A stretch of DNA of 5,054 nucleotides, from contig WTJQ01000493.1 of NCBI GenBank assembly GCA_011524785.1, positions 1-5,054 of the forward strand, given 5' to 3'. Each line of letters starts with the position of its first letter. Within the stretch, counting starts at the first letter, position 1. Both the position numbers and the translations under genes were made by a program. The DNA is from Planctomycetota bacterium. Its GTDB lineage: Bacteria; Planctomycetota; UBA1135; GCA-002686595. Positions 4,746 through 5,054 of the stretch are shown here, piece by piece. The notes under the pieces were generated by a model. It had not been told where the DNA came from. It made no database searches and was given only the letters and a program-made list of their open reading frames with translations.

Positions 4746-5054
4746 AGCCGCTCGTCCTGTGCATCGGGGGCACGGCCCCGAACGGTCCGGGCCTCGCCGC
4801 CGACGAGGAGGCCGTGCTCGCGAGCGGCGGGCGCTTCGCCGGCGTCGTCACCGCGGCCACGGCGCAGGACGAGGAGGGCGTCCAGGAGCTGGGGGAGCGT
4901 CCCAGCTGGCGGTGGCGTTACGAGGCCATGGAGGCCCTGGCGGTCGAGAACCCGGGCGTGGTGAAGACCGGCCTGCTGCCGGGGGTCGAGCACCTGCGCG
5001 AGCTGCGGGGTCTCCTCGGCCAGCTGCGCTTCGATGCACCCGGCCTCCCATGGG
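4742..5054 (+). CDS. ThiD-like kinase, N-terminal part (3' end missing)
   Basis: The frame starts at GTG 4742, whose last three bases plus the next A form GTGA with the stop of the DHH gene, and runs open to the right edge with 104 full codons. The product resembles the start of hydroxymethylpyrimidine/phosphomethylpyrimidine kinase, a ribokinase-fold enzyme of thiamine synthesis: strand PLVLCIGG, then TAPNGPGLAAD (11-21), VVTAATAQDEEGV (35-47) and VVKTGLLPG (73-81). These match the usual GGTDPSGGAGLAAD, VVTA-TAQN-GV and A-KTGML. The first motif is altered: Asp of TDPSGG is Ala12, Ser is Asn14, and one residue of the Gly-Gly-Ala run is missing with Pro16 in its place. Met of KTGML is Leu78. 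The C-terminal ATP-binding and catalytic segment lies outside the window, so function cannot be confirmed. It may be a true ThiD variant or a relative with another substrate. The overlap suggests translational coupling with the DHH gene. Confidence 0.8.
   Translation, partial: MKPLVLCIGGTAPNGPGLAADEEAVLASGGRFAGVVTAATAQDEEGVQELGERPSWRWRYEAMEALAVENPGVVKTGLLPGVEHLRELRGLLGQLRFDAPGLPW

Overview
This window is high-GC bacterial DNA in which every supported gene lies on the plus strand. It holds five protein genes. The first is cut by the left edge and the last by the right edge. Strong third-position GC bias explains the long but meaningless open frames on the minus strand. The host cannot be named from the sequence alone. 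The very high GC, the start sites without Shine-Dalgarno sequences, an animal-type adenylosuccinate lyase and a VanZ-like neighbour would suit a planctomycete or a similar high-GC environmental lineage. This is an inference of moderate to low confidence.

Layout: (1) positions 1-444, 3' part of a VanZ-like membrane protein; (2) 445-803, non-coding, with a 16-bp perfect palindrome just after the VanZ stop, several short GC hairpins and a possible -10 box; (3) 804-2237, purB, adenylosuccinate lyase, complete and of the same type as human ADSL; (4) 2238-2595, a non-coding gap of about 360 bp dense with palindromes and inverted repeats, including an arm that can pair with either of two partners; (5) 2596-3522, a sugar phosphate isomerase/epimerase-like TIM-barrel protein with a complete set of metal ligands; (6) 3523-3620, a short gap with a possible promoter flanked by an inverted repeat; (7) 3621-4745, a DHH/DHHA1 phosphoesterase of the NrnA/oligoribonuclease-pAp phosphatase type; (8) 4742 to the right edge, the N-terminal 104 residues of a divergent ThiD-like (hydroxymethylpyrimidine/phosphomethylpyrimidine) kinase whose GTG start overlaps the previous stop by 4 nt.

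How they work together: only the DHH phosphoesterase and the ThiD-like kinase are clearly one translationally coupled unit. The isomerase-like gene precedes them by 98 nt and may belong to the same transcript. purB is probably its own unit, with sizeable non-coding gaps on both sides. The genes look like core or housekeeping metabolism. I see no mobile element, CRISPR array, tRNA, rRNA or phage gene, and no clear new defence or biosynthetic system. The most unexplained part is the structured gap at about 2268-2502. The most unusual protein feature is the altered substrate loop of the ThiD-like kinase.
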